DNA of 64,000 nucleotides from Acanthosepion lycidas (taxonomy: Eukaryota; Mollusca; Cephalopoda; Sepiida; Sepiidae): positions 29,857,396-29,921,395 of the forward strand of contig OZ010593.1 in the NCBI GenBank assembly GCA_963932145.1, read 5' to 3'. Below are positions 51,840 to 63,118 of the stretch, piece after piece. The notes under the pieces were generated by a model. It was not told where the DNA came from, did not search any database, and saw only the letters and a list, made by a program, of their open reading frames with translations. Numbering within the stretch: the stretch's first letter is position 1; each line of letters starts with the position of its first letter. The translations under genes and the position numbers were made by a program.

Positions 51840-52210
51840 GCAAAAAACTTGACGCAGTAGAAATGCGGTTTTGCAGAAAGATGCTGAGGATAGCATGGAC
51901 CGAACATGTCAGCAACAAGAAAGTTTTGAAGAAAGCAGAAACAAAAAGAAAACTTATATTTAATATCCAGAAGAGGCAGTTGAAATTTCTGGGGCACGTA
52001 GTGAGGAAATAGGGCTCGGAAAATCTGATACTCACAGAGGGAAAGACGGACAGATGAAAGCAACACGTAACATAGTTGATGAGCTTGAGCAAATGGATGG
52101 TAGAATAGGTTTTGGGGGAAATAAAAAAAAAAGAGCTGCAAGGGACAGGAAGATGTGGAGGGTCATGATCGCCTATACCCTGAAGGGACACGGCACGTAA
52201 AAGAAGAAGA
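51840..52210 (+). mobile_element. RTE-like LINE 3' end, best copy
   Basis: Reads RMLRIAWTEHVSNKKVLK, TKRKLIFNIQKRQLKFLGHV, then (after a stop) SENLILT and a frame change. It continues to LMSLSKWM and RDRKMWRVMIAYTLKGHGT with a stop, ending in AAAAGAAGAAGAAG. This shows the true end of the family: terminal GHGT, then a (GAA)n-type tail instead of plain poly(A). At least two stops and one frameshift. Confidence 0.85.
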
Positions 52211-53890
52211 AGCTTGGAGCTTCCGACTCGTAGAATTTAAACTGATATGGCGTAGGAGGAATTGTGGATCTCGCAAAATGTTTTAGAACATGGTGCTTTC
52301 AAACAAAAACAACAAACCAACAAGAAAAACTGTATCACAAAAAATAACGATCGACCGTAATAAACACATAACCGGGCAATTTCAACATAGATTACGTTAT
52401 ACAAAAACGTCTCTAATAAAGAACACATTTGAAATAATTTCATGTAAAAAAATTAGCTTTTTTTAACAAAAAATTATGTAATATTTTTAAAGTAATACAG
52501 GATATCCGTTAAGTTCAATTTAACTAAGACCCTCTGCAAAACTTTGAGTTAGGAAGATAGGTTTTGAGCATTTGATAATTTTATTTTATATGTTTAGTAT
52601 ACACGCACACACACACAGAAACACACACACACATATATATAGATATATATTGAGGAAATTGTAAGACAAAATAGAAAAAGTTTACTTGTGATGTTTCATC
52701 CGTTAGGACTTTATTGGACTAGGTTTGTTTACGTTGTTGTAACTACACATGCGCATGAACGAGAGACACTGGTAGTTTCAAAATTTTTGCAATCAAGCCA
52801 AATTCATCTATATTCTTTTTCCATCATATTTGTTTTTAACTCTCCCACATTGTGATAACGGAAAATCTGCCAAGAATGATGATATGCTGTAAGAGCCTAG
52901 ACGTAAATTTACTCTGGCTGAACTAGTGATTAAAACACTTTTTAGACATTTTCATCTCAGTGAAGAATTTATTCTTTCCTTCAAATAAGTAATGGATTCA
53001 CCCAGCTATTGAAATAACGGAAGAATTCCTCCTTTCATCCAAATCACGGTAGAATTATTATTACTCACATTTATCGATACGCTTACGTCCAAGGACACCA
53101 GCAATATGTTTAACGGACTCTCTTATTCACGCAAACACAGATGCATTTATTTGAATTCAAATACCCCAAAGTAACTTCTATTTCACACAAAATATTTCCT
53201 ATTTTTTAAAATAAGAAATGTTTTGAATTATCGTTATTAAACATTGCCTTGTGGTCCGTTTGTTTGACCTGGGTATAAACTTATCGTTATCCTGCACTGT
53301 GTTATGCCTAGTTCGTCTGTGCCATGTTTTAAAATATCATTATTATACACTGTTTTATATATGGTTTGTTTGAGTAATATAGAAAACCGGGACCTCCAAA
53401 AAAATCGATGAAATTTATGGTTTACTCGTTGGCATAAGGAAAACAAATTTTAAATTGGCATAAGAAAAACAAATTTTAAGTTTCTGAAAAGGATTACAAA
53501 ATATAATTTACCTAGGTTAAAACCGCCCTGTCGGGCGGCATCTAAACTAGCTCCTGCGAACGGCTCTTCATCGGGCTTTCATCACAATAGGTAGGGAGGA
53601 ATAGATATGATAGGCAACAATAAAGTACAGAACTCAAAATTGATGGTTGCATTTAAGTATTGTATTAATATTTAATCTAACCTCTTAAAAGTTCCACGAG
53701 AATTTTTCTGTCACCACTTAATTTACAGAAAATGTGATGTACGTAGGTCCTTACTTTCTGTACAAACAATTATTTTTATTTCATGGGTGACTTTTGCTGA
53801 ATTTCGCAATTATTTTCAATTATTCCTAAATTTATTTCCAAGTTATAAAAATTGTTATCGTACAAATAAACTCGTCGCAAAAAAATCATG
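52211..53890. other. No gene seen
   Basis: AT-rich DNA with a (CA)n stretch near 52605-52630. GCCCTGTCGGGC at about 53527 can form a small hairpin. No coding motif recognised. Confidence 0.5.
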
Positions 53891-53894
53891 TAAA

Positions 53895-54350
53895 ATCGCC
53901 GAAAACAATCGCAGTAATAAAAACTTTGGAATCCAAAATTTCAGGATAGCGGGTCCGGATCCAGCCCAGCATGTTTTTAATTTGCTCACGGAGTCGGCCT
54001 GATTCCAAAATGGTATGACATATTGGACAACGCTCTCTAGGAGTAAAGTTGAAATCACAGACAATTTTATTTTGAAACACTGTAATTTGAGAACAGTATT
54101 TTTTTTCATTTGAACATGTGCTATTGAAAGTTAGAGGGTTGCGTCCCTTTAATTGTTTTATCAGTAGAAACCAAGATGGCGGAATCCGAAAACAATCGCA
54201 ATAATGAAACCTTGGGAATCCCAAATTTCAGGATGGCGAGACTGGGATCAGGCCCGGAATGTTTTTAATTTGCTCACAGAGTCGACCTGATTCCAAAATG
54301 GTATGATATGTTAGGCTACGCCCTATAGGAGTAAAGTTGAAAAAGTATGA
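53895..54350. repeat. ~155-bp direct repeat, two copies 287 bp apart
   Basis: Copy 1 starts CCGAAAACAATCGCAGTAAT (about 53900), copy 2 CCGAAAACAATCGCAATAAT (about 54187). Both continue through CAAATTTCAGGAT-like, ATGTTTTTAATTTGCTCAC, CTGATTCCAAAATGGTATGA and AGGAGTAAAGTTGAAA. They differ by roughly one base in ten. Short frames exist on both strands, but none is recognised. Confidence 0.8.
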
Positions 54351-54769
54351 CACACTGAGATTCGCATTTATATGGATAATAAAAAATCTTTTGGTCATTC
54401 CTCTTAATAATAACATAAATTTTAACGATAAAACTTTGGGACATTCTTTTCATCATGTATGCTCATTTTGTAGCGAATCTTTGGATGTTCGGTGTCAGTT
54501 TTATTTAAAACAAGTATAAAATTATTGTTATTATTTGGTTTCTTGTTTGTAACGTATACAAAGTCATTTTTATTAGATACTATTTTGTGTCTTATTGTTT
54601 TAACTATATTTAAAATTGTCGCTCTTGTACACTGTTATGTTTGTCATACATAAAATTATCGATATTATATACTGTTTATCCATTTATATGTTGAATTCAT
54701 GTTTTGAGATTTCTATATATTAAATAAAACATTTACCGAATTTTGTTAGAAAACTCACGTCAATCTAAA

Positions 54770-54836
54770 CTGGTCTCCGACCAAATATTAATATTTGGTT
54801 TCCGACCAAATATTAATATTTGGTTTCCTACAACCG
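54770..54836. repeat. 26-bp palindromic tandem duplication
   Basis: CCGACCAAATATTAATATTT occurs twice in tandem. The core ACCAAATATTAATATTTGGT is a perfect palindrome. Confidence 0.85.
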
Positions 54837-54884
54837 TGTTGCTGATGTGAAACTTTGGAATGTATAACTTTAGTTCTTTTTTTT

Positions 54885-55195
54885 TCTTTTTATGTGCCGT
54901 GTCCTTTCAGGACGTAAGCGAACATAGCTCTCCACTTCCCCCTATCATTGGTAGCTCTCAGTAAGTTTCGTCCCTCTGCCACCTCCTCCAGACCAAGTTC
55001 TGTTATCCACTTGCTTAAGCCCGCCAGGTATGTCAGACGTTACTTTCGCTTGACTCTCTTTCCCTCTATTCGACCTGTGTTTGTAAGATTTTCCCAACCC
55101 TCCTTTCTCATTACATATTCCAGAAACTTCAGCTGCCTCCCCATGTTGTTAAGTATAAACCCCCTCTTTGTTTGTATCCTCTCCAAGACCTAAAA
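54885..55195 (-). mobile_element. RTE-like LINE 3' fragment
   Basis: The minus strand ends with the Lys-Gly-His-Gly region (CCTGAAAGGACACGGCACAT at 54915-54895) and the LGEDTNKEGVYT-like and RQLKFLE-like upstream parts. 5'-truncated. Confidence 0.75.
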
Positions 55196-55199
55196 ATGC

Positions 55200-55940
55200 A
55201 TTTACCGTAATAGATATTAAATCATCTGGCAGTTCATTGGATAACATCATGACGGTAACATTCTTTTTCCAAATGTAGAACGTTTTCAACAGTTTCCATG
55301 TCGATATACGTAGTTTTAATTCAACACAATGTTCACTAAAACGTCAAAATATATACGAAAATGACTGCTATCATTGACTAACCCTACAACGTTTTATTTA
55401 ATGCTCATGTTTTACTATTGCGTAGTGATATGAACATTGATCGTTTGTCTTCGCTGATGGTTTCCAACTTGCGTGCGTGGGACATCTTCCGTTGCATCAG
55501 AAAAATGACGTTAATGCTGCCAAGAAATTATTACAGGCTTTGTGACAGCACAACCATTAATCCCTACGTCTAAGGAGAATCCATTAAAGACACGTCCTTC
55601 ACTGCACAACCGTTTCCTGCTTTACCCATGCCTGTAATATCAACACCTGATCAAATCACCATAACAAGTAAGGAGTGTCTACAAATTGTGCGATTAGTCT
55701 GTAAATAATGTCGAAGTCGATGTCATGTTGTTTGTGATGTGATGTGTTTGTAGGGCCGGTGCAAGTGACTCGTGCCCCCCCCCCCGAAACTATGATACGG
55801 GACCCCCACTCTACAACATCTCAATTTTCATAAGGTAGTATTCATATAAAATACAAATTTTTATTGGAACCTAATTATGTATAATAATGGATCATATTAT
55901 ATTGAGGCGAACAATTCAGCTATAAAAATTGAAAAATAAA
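55200..55940. other. No gene seen
   Basis: A C-run (CCCCCCCCCC) lies at about 55775. No coding or RNA motif recognised. Confidence 0.5.
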
Positions 55941-55944
55941 TAAA

Positions 55945-56515
55945 ATGTATACTATTGACATTGCTGGGACTACCATCCTCATCTTTGTTGCCATATTTAT
56001 CACAACGTTTTAGTTCCATGGGACATGTCTAATGGATGCCAGTTATCAGAGATCTTCTGTTAATTCCCCTCTCCATATTCTCCACTGCCTTAACCAGGTA
56101 TTGAACTCGCACTCTTTGGCTCTTGTTTTGGCTGTTGGCACTGGATCTAACTAACGCCTTTATCCACTGTGCCATGTGTCCTTGAGGAAATCTGCGTGCG
56201 AATTTCTGGGTATTATAAACCTTATGTCTTCAGCAACATTTTTTTACCAGTGCTCATATTGCAATTTTTGCTGTTATCATTACATATGTTTTTACCAGAG
56301 CTCATATTGCAATTTTCGTTATTATTATTGCTTTTCTTTTAGACATGGCACGTGAATCTAGAACAGTCTATTCCAGCGAGCGAAATACAAAGGTGCAGTT
56401 CGACATTTCAACCAACGGCTGAAATGTTGTGATAAATATGGCGACAAAGATGAGGATGATAGTCCCAGCAATGTAGATAGTGTACATAATACCTCATCTC
56501 AGAAATATAGACAAG
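55945..56515. mobile_element. SINE-B head-to-head pair with spacer
   Basis: The minus-strand copy (about 55945-56185) keeps the tRNA-like head and middle but has lost the block containing the hammerhead-like core. The plus-strand copy (56340-56515) starts at ACATGGCACGTGAATCTAGA, has lost CTGAAGAAGG, and ends CTCAGAAATATAGACAAG. A 150-bp unrelated spacer with two copies of TTTTTACCAG.GCTCATATTG lies between. Confidence 0.8.
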
Positions 56516-56519
56516 TACA

Positions 56520-57296
56520 ATGTATCTAGATACAACTTAGAGACATCTCATGAGAGATAAATTTAAATTTTTTGTACAATTTTTTCTTGTTAAAATATGG
56601 AATAATTTCAGCACATTCAACATTATGGATGAAAAATAGTGAATGCTATATAATCTTCTTTCTAAGCTTAGCATGAACAAAACAAATAAACGGATTTGGA
56701 CAAAAAGAAAGATCCCAGAATGACGTCAACATCCGCAAAAAAATAATAAGTCGGGCTAAGTTTCATTTGTAATGCATATAAATATAGGTAGAAAAAAAGA
56801 AAATGTTGATAAGATAGCTACGGTCACAAAGCTCTGTCAGGGCCCCAATCAGGTTTGCTCCTCCAGTTGGGGGTTCAGGGGTAGTATACTCTGGCCCTGT
56901 GTGTGTGTTTTACTGATTTTATACTTTTCTTAGCTAAAGCTTTTAAAGATAAATTTCTAAACAACATTCAAGCAATGACACATGTTCAAACGGCATGGGA
57001 ATAAAGAGTAAAGAGTCAGCTGCTTTCGTCAATCCCAGTAGCCGTACAAAGGAGATTTGGAGAGAAAGAGAGAAAGAGAAAGGTGAATCATGTGAAATTG
57101 GATACACGCAGTAAATAAAAGTGAACCATTTAGTGTGACATACATAGAAAACAACTTCTAAGAAACAAATAATACGGAAGAAATGTATACGTGTACATTG
57201 GTATAAAAAATGTTCGTACTTGAAATTTACATTTGTATGAGTCTTTTTGTTTTTTTTTTTTTGGCGTTGAAATATAATCTGGTTGCCATAGCTATA
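56520..57296. other. No gene seen
   Basis: No recognisable feature apart from a short GA tract near 57065. Confidence 0.5.
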
Positions 57297-57298
57297 TA

Positions 57299-57468
57299 CA
57301 GTGTAACCCTGATATAAGAGACCCGGATATAAGAGAGATTTTATATGGTCCCAAATTAGAGCCTGTGTTAATGTATATATAATAGACCAAACCCGGATAT
57401 AAGAGAAACCCGGATATAAGAGACTTATTCTCCGGTCCTGACAACTTTCTTATATCCGGGTTACACTG
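57299..57468. mobile_element. Pogo/Tigger-like MITE (170 bp)
   Basis: CAGTGTAACCCTGATATAAG and the inverse of CAGTGTAACCCGGATATAAG. TA precedes the left end; the right flank is GG. Aligns with 26208-26378 in reverse orientation, including CCCAAATTAGAGCC. Confidence 0.8.
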
Positions 57469-58944
57469 GGAAAAGTTAACGCTTGAGTCTGTCGACAACG
57501 ACGAACCGACGATAAAAGATCCGAACCACGTAACCAATGTCCGAAAAGAGAAAAAAAGATGAAGAGCTTTACTGCAGCATTCTATACGCTCTGCGAGAGA
57601 TTCTGATTGGCTTCGCGGGAGACTACGCAACGTCTATTTTTGCCCACGGAAATAAGCCTGACATACCGATTTTAATTTCCGTTAAATTCATCAGTGTATG
57701 CTTATATGGGGAACGAGACAAAGAATTCTATTTCCTTAAAATCAGAAGAAATTTTTAAGCGGTAACCCATTTTAAATATACCTTATGAAACGTTATTTGC
57801 AAATATTTAGCAATTACATTATATGTTTAGTTCCATTAATTAATTGCACAAATACACGCTCTTTCAATTTTGTGGCTATTTTATTAATTCTACATTTACC
57901 TTATTTCTGGCCTCTATTCTTGTCTACGGAACTCGCGAGGTAAGCATCTTCAGCATGCCTATCTGTCAGAGAAATTTAACGTTGAAAGAGAAGTAGAAAC
58001 TGGTTAGGATTTTTCACGGAGAATTCTCTTTTAGAATTCGGAAGGAATACAAATACTAAATGGCACTTCGAAGCAATTCTGGGATACTAAATTAGCAAAT
58101 TTTTGTTTCTTATTTAACTTTCATTATTCATTGCTTGTCTAATTTCGGTTCCATGATCATAGCTAATAAGAAAACCCCTTTCTTTTTTTTTGCTTTTTTA
58201 ATTCGACAACTTCATTTTGATCGCTTTACACCGAAGAAAGCAGAAACGCTTATAACGTTGTGTACAATTCTTTCCGTTTGCGCATTTGTTCTTTTATTTT
58301 TCCTAATTTTCTCTTTTGTATTTGTTGAATGCGATTCGAGTGTCTCAGGCAAGCGTTAGTAATTATTGGCAATTGAAGTGTCGACGCAGTCGATTTTATC
58401 TTCCTCGCGACAAATGAGAGTTCTACTTTCTATTATGGCCTTGTTTTTATGTTGTTTCCGGATATTACGAGGACAGCAATTTTCTTCATTTCTTATTTAT
58501 TCTCTCGAATTTATTTTTCTTTCACTTTCTTTCTTCATTTATTAACCGTGGTTAACATGGAGTAGAAATGGTCAAGCTTGAATTTGCAACATCGAACGCC
58601 CGATAACTGTAAACAACAATGTTAAGGAGTCTATTTTTTATATTCCCCGACAATACCAGTGATCAATTAAAAAACATGCACGTAAACCTACACCTCTGGT
58701 TAGACTGACACAACACGTTTATTGCTCACTCCACTATTAGGCATTTTGCTGCCCTAATATTAAGTTTATTAAATATTATTTGAGGTTTTCTATATCGCCG
58801 AGATAATTATTTATTTCCCGACAGTGCAAAAGGTCAGTATAAGATACCAAGACCTGTAAATTGGTAATCGTTCAAAAGAATATTATCAGCTCAAGTATTA
58901 TCAAGCCACTTGTATATTTGGCGCAGCAGTAACTTCAATTAGCT
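57469..58944. other. No confirmed gene
   Basis: A 73-residue frame at 57537-57758 (starting MSEKRKKDEELYCSILYALR) and a 74-residue frame at 58135-58359 with a hydrophobic stretch (LSVCAFVLLFFLIFSFVFVE) have no recognisable family. Neither has supporting context. No repeats recognised. Confidence 0.35.
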
Positions 58945-59690
58945 TTGCATTGAACAAAACTAAGCAGGCATCTCCCAAGGATCACTTGTTGGACCAAGCC
59001 TCGTTTTGATTTACATAAATGATCTAGCGAAGAATATACTCCAAACATTTGTAAACTTCTATGCCGATGATACGACGATATACGTGTGCACCTCTAAAAG
59101 TGTTGACGTTTTCCTACCTAACACTAACTTCCCTGTACCGCTCCAGTAAGTACCTGACTCCTCATGCTATCCTTTGCCTTTACAAGAGCCAGATCAGGCC
59201 AAGAATAGAGTACTGTTGCCATATTTGGACAGGAGTTATTCAGAACTCACTTTTCATTCTTGACAGAATTCAAAAGAGTCGCCGAGTCCCTGTGGGAGAA
59301 GAATTATTTTTCACAATCCAACTTCTCTCTGACAGCTGGAATGCGGCAAGTTTCTCACTGATCTATCGCTAGTACCATGGAAAGTGCTCGGACGCACTGC
59401 AACTCTTGGTTCCAGCAAGCCTGACCTTCACCACTAGGACCCACCATGCTACTTACATAGTAGCACATCACCCATATTCCCTCAGTATTACATCCGTCAG
59501 AAGTAAGGTTCCGCGAACCACTGCCCTATAGCACAGACTCTGAAGAGGATGCTTTACCGATCACTACAATCTTAACCTGTTCAAATCTAGGGTCAATCAT
59601 TATCTTCCCCTCCTATCCATATAAACTACCCCTTATCGGGACTTGTACAGGGTAATCTTACTGTAAAAATATACCAACCAACCAAACTAC
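58945..59690 (+). mobile_element. LINE RT C-terminal half, second subfamily
   Basis: Starts with GISQGSLVGPSLVLIYINDL-like sequence and FVNFYADDTTIYVCTSKS, containing the catalytic YADD. It jumps over the region between (deletion) to YLTPHAILCLYKSQIRPRIE and YCCHIWTGVI, then ILDRIQKS. Later blocks are broken, ending HLP-like and a 3' UTR with GGGACTTGTACAGGGTAA and an (ACCA)n tail. Differs from the 13.9 kb LINE in sequence and 3' UTR, so it is a sister subfamily. Confidence 0.85.
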
Positions 59691-60455
59691 CCAGTAGCAT
59701 ACGCATAACTGTACCCAGAGCAAATCGATATTGTCTTTCATGCTCTTGACATTGTAATTTTCCTCAATGTGTGTGAGTTTGTAGGTCAATACTGTGACCG
59801 TTTAAATTATTGGCATGTTACAATAAAAAACAGCTTTGGGAGTATAACTGATACTTAAAAATGATAATTAAAAAGAAAAAAAATATTTTCATAAATTTAC
59901 TCGGCACTCAACGAAACCTCTTCGAAAATTATTTAAATAAAACCCAAATAAGAAAAGTCACAAATTTTTTAGTCTAGCCAAAATTATTGCTACATTTAAT
60001 TAATAGCAAATAGCGTTTCCTTTTCAGGCGATAAGGTCCACTAATTTTTCTTGTAACTTTTTACCAAGTTCTTTCACTCATTTTCACTTATTTTCTTCCA
60101 CCCCTCTTGGCAAATAGCTTCTACTAAGACTTCATTTACCTTAAATTTTCTATCGGATTAAAGTATGAGCTTTTTTGCTGGCTATGATAAAATATCAACC
60201 CTATTTGTCTCCGACATTTTTCACTAGACGCCATCTCCTGCATGATGTTCCGATGTCAACCTAGATTCACTTCCTTTCAGATTCCTTGAAGTTGTGGCTC
60301 AACAATGTTTCGCTTCTTTCTCATGATACTTTAAATAAAAGTCCATTACCTTTTGCTGCAATACTTCCCCAAAACATCAAACTGTAACTTTTATGTTTCA
60401 TTCTTTGGCAGCAGAGTTTTACCACTTTCCTTCAATGCGACACGTTATGACCAAA
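59691..60455. other. No gene seen
   Basis: AT-rich with no recognisable feature. Confidence 0.5.
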
Positions 60456-60457
60456 TA

Positions 60458-60534
60458 TTAGGTTGGTGCAAAAATAATGACGTAATAATGTCGTTTTTTG
60501 ACGTTATTACGTCATTATTTTTGCACCAACCTAA
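60458..60534. mobile_element. Mariner-type palindromic MITE (77 bp)
   Basis: TTAGGTTGGTGCAAAAATAA and its exact inverse, TA at 60456-60457 and 60535-60536, centre GACGTAATAATGTCG/ACGTTATTACGTC. The shortest copy of the subtype. Confidence 0.95.
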
Positions 60535-60536
60535 TA

Positions 60537-61385
60537 ATAATTTTTCTTTCATCGGACTATCATAACATTCTAAATTCTTTTGAAATCTATCATTCTTCTC
60601 AATATGATTTTTGGCAAACATCTAACATGCCTTCAACTGCCGAGGCTGAAAAAGAGGAGATCTTTCTTGAACGACATGTTTTCAAATCTCTTCTTTCAAT
60701 GATTCTACTTGAGTTAGATTTCGATGAGAAACTTTTTTTCACCTACAACTCCTGATTCCTCAGTTTTTTCGTCTCCACTTTAGCGTTATTCTGTGCTATC
60801 TTCATTCACTTGTATTCTCCTCCTCCTGAAAACATTCGTTTACGGCTTTTTCTACGCTCATTCACAACAGAACCAGTTCCTAATTCTTTCTTCATAATGC
60901 AACGTACAGGTTGCCTAAGAATATAATACATACTGACGATGTTGCTATACCCTTCATCATTCTTAAGACACCTCACAACCTTATTTTTAAGAACTGAACT
61001 GTAACATAGTTACAATCATGGCTGACAAATTTGAATTTCCGGTAAACTTTTGCTCTTCTAAATTAACAGAGTTATGCATAAATTCTTCTACAATCGAATC
61101 TTCTAGAAGCTGTATATTAATGCGCTTTTCATATATACATGGATGCTCTAGTTTTATTATGAGGAAATTTTCATTGTGCCAATAATTTTGCCTATTGTAA
61201 AAGTTTTGCCTTTGATTATTTTGGTCATATCTAAATAATCTTTTAAAATTTCTTTGGAAGCAACGTATTCGGAGGGAATTTATCAAAATATATCTTCTTT
61301 TTCTTTCTTTTCATTTTCCATGTTGAAATTGAATTATACCAGAAAAAAAACACTTTTTACTGAACAGCGGAAATAATTTTGGCAA
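60537..61385. other. No confirmed gene
   Basis: A 99-residue minus-strand frame at 60987-61286, rich in Asn, Gln and Tyr near FRYDQNNQRQNFYNRQNYWH, has no recognised family. An 85-residue frame at 60498-60755 starts inside the MITE and is not credible. Confidence 0.35.
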
Positions 61386-61387
61386 TC

Positions 61388-61446
61388 ATGATATTATTAT
61401 TATTATTATTATTATTAGCAGTAGTAGTAGTAGTAGTAATAGTAGG
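61388..61446. repeat. (TTA)n-(GTA)n microsatellite
   Basis: About nine TTA units followed by about seven GTA units. Confidence 0.95.
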
Positions 61447-61635
61447 TTCGCCTTACATCCGGTTCGCACTCCTTCAATGTCTTTTGAATAGGAATGGGTT
61501 TATCTCTTGTTTCCTGTTTAGGATTTCCGAGTCCTCTTTCTCTCCCAGTAGCCCATTGCATCTTAGTGGCATTATCGCATTACTTGGGGTGAATTGATTA
61601 AAAAACTTATTATTATTATTATTATTATTAACGTT
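61447..61635 (+). mobile_element. LINE 3' UTR fragment with (TTA)n tail
   Basis: AGTAGCCCATTGCATCTTAG and ATTACTTGGGGTGAATTGAT correspond to the 3' UTR end of the 13.9 kb LINE (AACCCCTTGCGTCTTAGTGG ... TTGGGTTGAAATGA). The insert then ends in AAAAAACTTATTATTATTAT. The bases before it (GGTTCGCACTCCTTCAATGT) correspond to the last coding region (SRSHPF/TVE). Confidence 0.75.
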
Positions 61636-61924
61636 ATATGCAGTGGGTAAACTGAGTAAACGGCTCTTCTTTTTTTAAATAGTGAAATTAATGTCTACTG
61701 GCATAGAGATTGATTTTTTGTTTTTAAGTTTTTCAAACTATAGGCCGGTAGACATTAATTTCAAAGTTTTAAAAAACAGGGATGTAAAATTGGCAAGTGA
61801 TCATGAAGATGCCTTCAATCAGTTATCATCTGAGGCAAAATTGACTTGTAAATTTTAATGCTTTAATAACCACTTTAAATTTTAACGCCTTAAGAAACAT
61901 CTTAAATATTAATACCTTAATAAC

Positions 61925-62179
61925 GCTTTTTACCGTCCATCAGCATTGCTGATGCTAACCTTCAGGAGAGCAACTCATTCTGGGTTTCATGTTTTCTACT
62001 GACATAAAGTGGAGCGATTATATTGAATCAATTGCTAGGCTTGGTACTAGGAAATTTGGTTCGCTGCATTGTACGAGCCATCTTAGCATTCGACCATGCC
62101 TTGAATATTGCTGTCATATTTGGTCTAGTGTTCCTGCTATCTATCTCGAGATTCTTGACAACATCCAAAGAAAGAGGTT
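61925..62179 (+). mobile_element. Jockey/CR1-like LINE, left part of a split copy
   Basis: Reads STDIKWSDYIESIARLGTRK, then a deletion, then LSIRPCLEYCCHIWSSVPAI and EILDNIQRKR. Breaks off at CCAAAGAAAGAGGTT, where SINE-B sequence begins. The LINE resumes at 63119. Confidence 0.9.
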
Positions 62180-62513
62180 GTCTATATTTCTGAGATGAGG
62201 TATTATGTACATTATTTACATTATTCGGACTATTGTCCTCATCTTTGTCGCCATATTTATTACAACGTTTCGGCCGTTCTACGCTCCGGCCTTCTTCTGG
62301 GGTAGACTGTTTTAGTTCCACGTGCCATGTGGAACTAGAACAGTCTACCCCAGTGAGCGAAATAAAAGCTTCAGTTCGACATTCCAACCACCTGAAGAAG
62401 GCCGTAGCGTACAACGAAACGTTGTAATAAATATGGCGACAAAGATGAGGACAATAGTCCGAATAATGTAAATAATGTACATAATACTTCATCTCAGAAA
62501 TATAGACAGATAC
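62180..62513. mobile_element. SINE-B head-to-head pair inserted in the LINE
   Basis: The minus copy (62180 to about 62330) meets the plus copy at CACGTGCCATGTGGAACTAG. Both halves lack the tRNA-like head and begin at the CACGTGGAACTAGAACAG block. Plus copy: CCTGAAGAAGGCCGTAGCG, ACAACGAAACG (the GGCC arm of stem II is lost). The block from 62180 to 63118 is bordered by CCAAAGAAAGAGGTT and CCACAGAAAGGTT, a likely diverged target duplication. Confidence 0.85.
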
Positions 62514-63117
62514 TGAAGGGCCGAAGCGTTGTAATAAATATGGCGACAAAGATGAGGACAATAGTCCGAATAATGTAAATAATGTACATAATACTTCATC
62601 TCAGAAATATAGACAGATACTGAAGGGCCGAAACGTTGTAATAAATATGGCGACAAAGATGAGGACAATAGTCCGAATAATGTAAATAATGTACATAATA
62701 CCTCATCTCAGAAATATAGACAGATACTGAAGGGCCGAAACGTTGTAATAAATATGGCGACAAAGATGAGGACAATAGTCCGAATAATGTAAATAATGTA
62801 CATAATACTTCATCTCAGAAATATAGACAGATACTGAAGGGCCGAAACGTTGTAATAAATATGGCGACAAAGATGAGGACAATAGTCCGAATAATGTAAA
62901 TAATGTACATAATACTTCATCTCAGAAATATAGACAGATACTGAAGGGCCGAAACGTTGTAATAAATATGGCGACAAAGATGAGGACAATAGTCCGAATA
63001 ATGTAAATAATGTACATAATACCTCATCTCAGAAATATAGACAGATACTGAAGGGCCGAAACGTTGTAATAAATATGGCGACAAAGATGAGGACAATAGT
63101 CCGAATAATGTAAATAA
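62394..63117 (+). repeat. 107-bp tandem array derived from SINE-B 3' end
   Basis: TGAAGGGCCGAA recurs at 62514, 62621, 62728, 62835, 62942 and 63049, always 107 bp apart. The first, longer unit starts at 62394 and carries the original SINE-B sequence. Each unit is the SINE-B 3' region (ACGTTGTAATAAATATGGCG to CTCAGAAATATAGACAGATA). Units are nearly identical. The base before TCATCTCAG alternates T,T,C,T,T,C over six successive units, pointing to a 321-bp higher-order unit. The last unit is cut at the LINE junction. Confidence 0.95.
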
Positions 63118-63118
63118 T

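Noticed and set aside
53521-53540. GCCCTGTCGGGC hairpin as a terminator
   Set aside because: Hairpin-plus-T terminators are bacterial; this is a short isolated palindrome in eukaryotic DNA.
58135-58359. Membrane protein exon
   Set aside because: One hydrophobic stretch in T-rich DNA is expected by chance; no family, splice or context support.
62028-62561. 177-residue minus-strand protein containing PNNVNNVHNTSSQKYRQ
   Set aside because: It is a frame through SINE-B sequence in both orientations and the LINE joint; the same peptide pieces appear wherever SINE-B occurs.
62394-63117. Regular repeats suggesting a CRISPR array
   Set aside because: The 107-bp units are continuous, without unique spacers, and derive from a SINE tail. 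The DNA is eukaryotic.
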